Assembly (NCBI GenBank): GCA_016765235.1
Contig: JAESQH010000224.1
Location: forward strand, 1 to 9,576
DNA length: 9,576 bases
Origin: Paracoccaceae bacterium
GTDB taxonomy: Bacteria > Pseudomonadota > Alphaproteobacteria > Rhodobacterales > Rhodobacteraceae
Direction: 5' to 3'
Shown one piece after another: positions 6,820 to 9,576 of this stretch. The position numbers and the translations under genes were made by a program. The stretch's first letter is position 1, and the number at the start of each line of letters is the position of its first letter. Below the pieces are notes generated by a model that did not search any database, was not told the origin of the DNA, and worked only from the letters and a program-made list of their open reading frames with translations.

Positions 6820-7995
6820 TTATTTCTCCCCATAACCTTTGGGCACCGGAATATCCGGCAGACCCTCGGCGCGTTTTTGCAAAGCTCGTCCTATAACTAC
6901 ACGGCTGACCTCGGTCGTGCCATCCACAATTCGCAGCATCTGGGATAAACGGCTAAGGCGATCCATGCCGTAGGATTGCAACAATCCCATGCCACCCATC
7001 ACTTGCGTACAGGTGTTGGCAGCTTTTACAGCCGCATCCGGCACAAAGCGTTTGGCATGGGCGGCCATCAACGGCCCCTCTGGTGTGCCAAGTGCGTTCG
7101 CCGCCGCTTTGTACAGCAGGCGCGAGGTCACCAGATCCGTCGCCACATCCCCAAGCATCCACTGGATGCCTTCAAGATCAAGGTTAACGCCCTTAAACAT
7201 CTTGCGGTTCTTGGAATAAGCCAACGCCGAATCCAGCGCGCTTTCAATCAACCCACAACATCCCGCAGCTATCGAGACCCGAGCAATGTCGATCGCCATA
7301 AGCGACCCCTGCAAACCCGTGCCAACACCCATAATGATGTTGTCTTCAGACACCGCCACATTGTCAAAATACATCTCGCCCAGAGGCAGGAATTCATATG
7401 ATGGCGTGTCATAGCGCGGACCAAAGCTAACGCCCTTGGCATCTGCCGGAATGGCAATCATCGCCATATCCTTATGCCCCGACTCATCACTGGTTTTCAC
7501 AACGGTAAAATAAATATCCGCTTCACCGGCCAGCGATACCCACGCCTTCGCGCCGTTGATCGTCCATGTTCCATCATCGTTGATAACCGCACGCGTATAC
7601 ATGTTTGCCGCATCGGAACCAGATTGCGGTTCGGTCAAAGCGAAATTTGCCAACTTCTTACCAGAGGTCAAATCCCGTGCCCATTTTTCTTTGAACGCAT
7701 CGGTTCCAAATCCGCATGTGGCATACGTGCAGATGTTGTGCATCGACAGTGTGAACGCATAAGCGCCGTCGCCTTTGCCAAGCTCCTCATACACCTGAAT
7801 GCCATCGCCCAGCGACAGGCCCTGCCCACCCCATTCTGTGGGCGCATAAAGCCCTGTTAAGCCCAACTCCCCCGCTTTGTCGGAGGCATCGCGTGGCCAA
7901 ACGGCAGCGTCGTTCCATGCGTTTACGTTTGGTTTTATAACCTCGTCGGTGTGACGACGCGCTGCTGCCAGAATGCTATCGATATTGGAGCCCAT
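6820..7995 (-). CDS. Acyl-CoA dehydrogenase
   Basis: This 391-residue FAD enzyme should form the alpha,beta double bond of an acyl-CoA and pass electrons to ETF. The order is an N-terminal helical domain, then the FAD-contacting strand NFALTEPQSGSDAA (117-130), the beta domain with WTINGAKAWVS (144-154), and a C-terminal helical domain with QVMGGMGLL (331-339) and RIVDGTTEVSRVVIGRAL (355-372). The length is normal. At the position of the MCAD catalytic Glu (YEGT) this protein has Asp358 (VDGT), and the alternative Glu site of isovaleryl/long-chain enzymes appears as Ala (DIARVSIAAG, 236-245). The catalytic base is therefore probably Asp or another residue. The ATG has a strong AGGGAGGGG site six bases upstream. 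It is first in a run with acuI and a PLP enzyme, which suggests short-chain or branched acyl-CoA metabolism. It is too short to be DmdC (about 600 residues). The substrate cannot be read from the sequence. Confidence 0.93.
   Translation of the reverse strand: MGSNIDSILAAARRHTDEVIKPNVNAWNDAAVWPRDASDKAGELGLTGLYAPTEWGGQGLSLGDGIQVYEELGKGDGAYAFTLSMHNICTYATCGFGTDAFKEKWARDLTSGKKLANFALTEPQSGSDAANMYTRAVINDDGTWTINGAKAWVSLAGEADIYFTVVKTSDESGHKDMAMIAIPADAKGVSFGPRYDTPSYEFLPLGEMYFDNVAVSEDNIIMGVGTGLQGSLMAIDIARVSIAAGCCGLIESALDSALAYSKNRKMFKGVNLDLEGIQWMLGDVATDLVTSRLLYKAAANALGTPEGPLMAAHAKRFVPDAAVKAANTCTQVMGGMGLLQSYGMDRLSRLSQMLRIVDGTTEVSRVVIGRALQKRAEGLPDIPVPKGYGEK
6826..6831 (-). promoter_or_regulatory. Ribosome binding site that fixes the acuI start
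   Basis: GGGGAG on the minus strand is 7 bases before the ATG at 6818 and lies inside the last codons of the acyl-CoA dehydrogenase gene. It touches the alternative ATG at 6833, which therefore cannot use it. Confidence 0.7.
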
Positions 7996-8041
7996 GTCTG
8001 CCCCTCCCTACTGTTGATGTGCTGTAAACTTGTTCCCATCA

Positions 8042-8069
8042 ACCTTATCGCAGCGGCAGCAGACGTCAA
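8042..8069 (-). promoter_or_regulatory. Candidate promoter of acyl-CoA dehydrogenase-acuI cluster
   Basis: On the minus strand TTGACG (8064-8069) is followed after 16 bases by TAAGGT (8042-8047), about 47 bases before the ATG at 7995. TTGAC is the typical alphaproteobacterial -35 core; the -10 match is weak. The perfect palindrome at 8075-8088 lies immediately upstream of the -35 box. Confidence 0.4.
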
Positions 8070-8074
8070 TTATC

Positions 8075-8088
8075 TGAACGCGCGTTCA
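8075..8088. promoter_or_regulatory. Perfect 14-bp palindrome TGAACGCGCGTTCA, TetR-type operator candidate
   Basis: This perfect inverted repeat lies in the 204-base region between the divergent leftward acyl-CoA dehydrogenase gene and the rightward glycosyltransferase gene. Its form, TGAACG facing CGTTCA, resembles operators of TetR-family repressors. From general knowledge, acuI in Rhodobacter sphaeroides is controlled by the TetR-family regulator AcuR, so a TetR-type site upstream of an acuI operon makes sense. No regulator gene is in the window. The site could act on either divergent gene. Confidence 0.55.
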
Positions 8089-8125
8089 CTGTTTTTGACG
8101 CAACGTAAAACGCGCTTCCGGAAAT

Positions 8126-8166
8126 TTTCCACAAATTTTACCATTTTTTAACCAATTTCCACAAAT
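8126..8166. repeat. Two 11-bp direct repeats TTTCCACAAAT, 30 bp apart
   Basis: TTTCCACAAAT occurs at 8126-8136 and 8156-8166, exactly 30 bases start to start (about three helical turns), in a very AT-rich segment 34 bases before the GTG of the glycosyltransferase gene. The helical phasing suggests two sites for one DNA-binding protein. The first copy is part of TTTTCCACA, one base from the DnaA box TTATCCACA. The repeat is seen; its role is inferred. Confidence 0.5.
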
Positions 8167-8199
8167 CTGAACGGACCGTTAATCATATCGAGGGTCCCC

Positions 8200-9576
8200 G
8201 TGAGAGAATTGACAAGGATAACCGCGATCGGCTCTTGCCGGATCAGCACCCCGTTCAAAGCGGCCCCTTTGGCGCAACCGGTGGTCAACAACACAGATCG
8301 TATCTACGGCTACACTCACACCAGCGCCGAAGCTTTGCAGCAAATCCGGTTCCTTCAGGGCGAATTTTCCCCACCACCGGAAATCTTGCCGCTGCTTATG
8401 CCAAACGCCGATATGGACGCCCTCGACGGCGCGACGCATCCCACGTCTGACATCTATTTTATCGAACTGTCCTCCGCCAAAGAATTACGGATCGCCGAAA
8501 CGCAGGTTCAGCTCAATTACGTCACCCGTCACTTCACCGACTTCTTCGCTGACAAGCTGCGCGCGCGCGATTTCTGGCGCTTGGCGGATGGCGGGCAGGA
8601 AGAGGCAAAGCTGGTATTCTTGAACGAGCAAGAAAGTTACCATTCTCTTAACGAGAGTGACCAATGCTTGCAGCAAAACTTAACCCGCACCCTCGCGACA
8701 CCCGAAACCCTGTCGCGCGATTTATCGGAAATCCGCGACCGTCTGCCAAACGTCATCTTCATTACTCATTGCAATGCTTTGGCCAAAAACCAAGAACCCA
8801 TCGCCAGCCGTGCTGCATACATCGCGATGGTAGAAGGCGCGGCAAAAGCCCTAAACCTGCCCGTGTTCAACCCGACGGCGTCCATGATAGCTTTCGGGCA
8901 ACAAGCAGCGATGTCAGACACTGAAACCAGCCTTTCGCATTACTCCGAGGATTTCGGTGCTTTCCTTTTCGAAGGGCTGTTTGAAACCTATATCGCGCCT
9001 GATCACACCCGCACGTTGACGCCGTCGGCAGCCCTGTCGCTGGCACTAGCACAGTTCCAGAACCGCTCCCCCATTGCGTCGATCTCGCCACATATCGGTG
9101 GGGTCGCGTTTATCACAGGCTCGCTCGGCGCAGGTGGCGCTGAACGCCAAATGACCCGTTTGGCCGTTGAAATGAAACGTAGCCAGACGATCACGAATTC
9201 AGACCAAATCGGCAACACCGGCCCCGTCGAGGTCTTCGTCTCAACCCTGTCCCCTGAACGCGGGCGTGATTTTTTCCTGCCAAAACTGCAAGACGCGGAC
9301 ATACCCGTATCCGTGATCAGCGAGCTACCGGCCGGCCCATCCAATGTACCGGAAAACCTGTTCCAGTTTTTGCCGCCACAAACAGCCGAGGCCGTTCGCC
9401 GCCTTACCCCCCACTTAACCGCCATGCGCCCAGAAGTTGCCTACATCTGGCAGGATGGCGCGGTACTGGCCACGGCACTTGCGGCGCTAAGCGCAAACAT
9501 CCCGCATATCGTCATCTCACTGCGTGGCATGCCGCCAGATTTGCGCCCCGAAATGATGAAAGACGAATACTTCGAC
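8200..9576 (+). CDS. Two-domain protein: N-terminal SGNH/GSCFA-like domain plus family-4-type glycosyltransferase, 3' partial
   Basis: An open frame starts at GTG 8200, with GAGGG five bases upstream, and runs 459 codons to the window end without a stop. The nearest in-frame stop upstream is at 8149 and no ATG lies between. Residues 1 to about 275 begin RITAIGSCRISTP (6-18), like the nucleophile block of GSCFA/SGNH esterases, with a later FITHCNAL (187-194) and HYSEDFGAFLFEG (247-259) where a catalytic His could sit. Residues from about 300 begin VAFITGSLGAGGAERQMTRLA (302-322), the N-terminal nucleotide-sugar glycosyltransferase signature (GT-B fold, GT4-like). They continue with WQDGAVLATALAAL (417-430) and HIVISLRGMPP (436-446). 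The sugar-donor half lies beyond the window. The product probably builds or decorates a surface polysaccharide or glycan, with the first domain possibly trimming or transferring an acyl group. No signal peptide is visible, so it is likely cytoplasmic. The glycosyltransferase part is well supported; the esterase-like label is tentative. Confidence 0.8.
   Translation, partial: MRELTRITAIGSCRISTPFKAAPLAQPVVNNTDRIYGYTHTSAEALQQIRFLQGEFSPPPEILPLLMPNADMDALDGATHPTSDIYFIELSSAKELRIAETQVQLNYVTRHFTDFFADKLRARDFWRLADGGQEEAKLVFLNEQESYHSLNESDQCLQQNLTRTLATPETLSRDLSEIRDRLPNVIFITHCNALAKNQEPIASRAAYIAMVEGAAKALNLPVFNPTASMIAFGQQAAMSDTETSLSHYSEDFGAFLFEGLFETYIAPDHTRTLTPSAALSLALAQFQNRSPIASISPHIGGVAFITGSLGAGGAERQMTRLAVEMKRSQTITNSDQIGNTGPVEVFVSTLSPERGRDFFLPKLQDADIPVSVISELPAGPSNVPENLFQFLPPQTAEAVRRLTPHLTAMRPEVAYIWQDGAVLATALAALSANIPHIVISLRGMPPDLRPEMMKDEYFD

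Noticed and set aside
6819..6833. acuI start at ATG 6833
   Set aside because: It has no properly spaced ribosome site and the five extra residues are not family-like; ATG 6818 has GGGGAG at good spacing.
8095..8100. Rightward TTGACG as -35 box of the glycosyltransferase gene
   Set aside because: No acceptable -10 sequence follows at 16 to 18 bases, so I did not annotate a promoter there.
8101..8170. Replication origin from AT-rich DNA and DnaA-like boxes
   Set aside because: Only one near-match and one poorer match to the DnaA box are present, with no dnaA, parAB or other origin-linked genes nearby.

Overview
The window reads as a chromosomal segment of a marine-type alphaproteobacterium, most likely Rhodobacteraceae (Roseobacter group). 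The evidence is a TrgA homologue directly upstream of a cysteine synthase (the arrangement known from Rhodobacter sphaeroides), a DUF3772-type MscS channel, an AcuI/YhdH-type acrylyl-CoA reductase, and moderate GC. No similarity search was possible, so all family names come from motifs read by eye.

Left edge (1-543): the 3' end of a small HGGxSTG-motif gene of the kind common in prophages and islands reads rightward. A 176-base non-coding spacer follows, then a complete leftward tRNA-Ser(GGA) with encoded CCA and a plausible promoter. The 3' end of the tRNA faces the phage-like gene, which is the geometry expected where an element has integrated at a tRNA.

Leftward cluster 1 (544-4519): trgA, cysK and a large mechanosensitive channel gene, transcribed in that order. 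The cysK stop and the channel start are directly adjacent. A perfect 14-bp palindrome with a central CG lies between trgA and cysK. The cluster suggests sulfur amino acid or tellurite-linked physiology and membrane stress, but no trgB is present.

Leftward cluster 2 (4557-7995): acyl-CoA dehydrogenase, then acuI, then a class-V PLP enzyme, tightly spaced and probably one operon for short-chain acyl-CoA metabolism. A candidate promoter and a perfect 14-bp TetR-type palindrome (TGAACGCGCGTTCA) lie in the 204-base region upstream.

Right edge (8200-9576): a divergent gene, open at the window end, starts with GTG. It encodes a fusion of an N-terminal SGNH/GSCFA-like domain with a family-4-type glycosyltransferase domain. 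It has no stop codon in the window. This two-domain protein, the two palindromic sites and the tRNA/phage-gene junction are the most interesting parts of the window. I see no CRISPR array, insertion sequence, rRNA or riboswitch.
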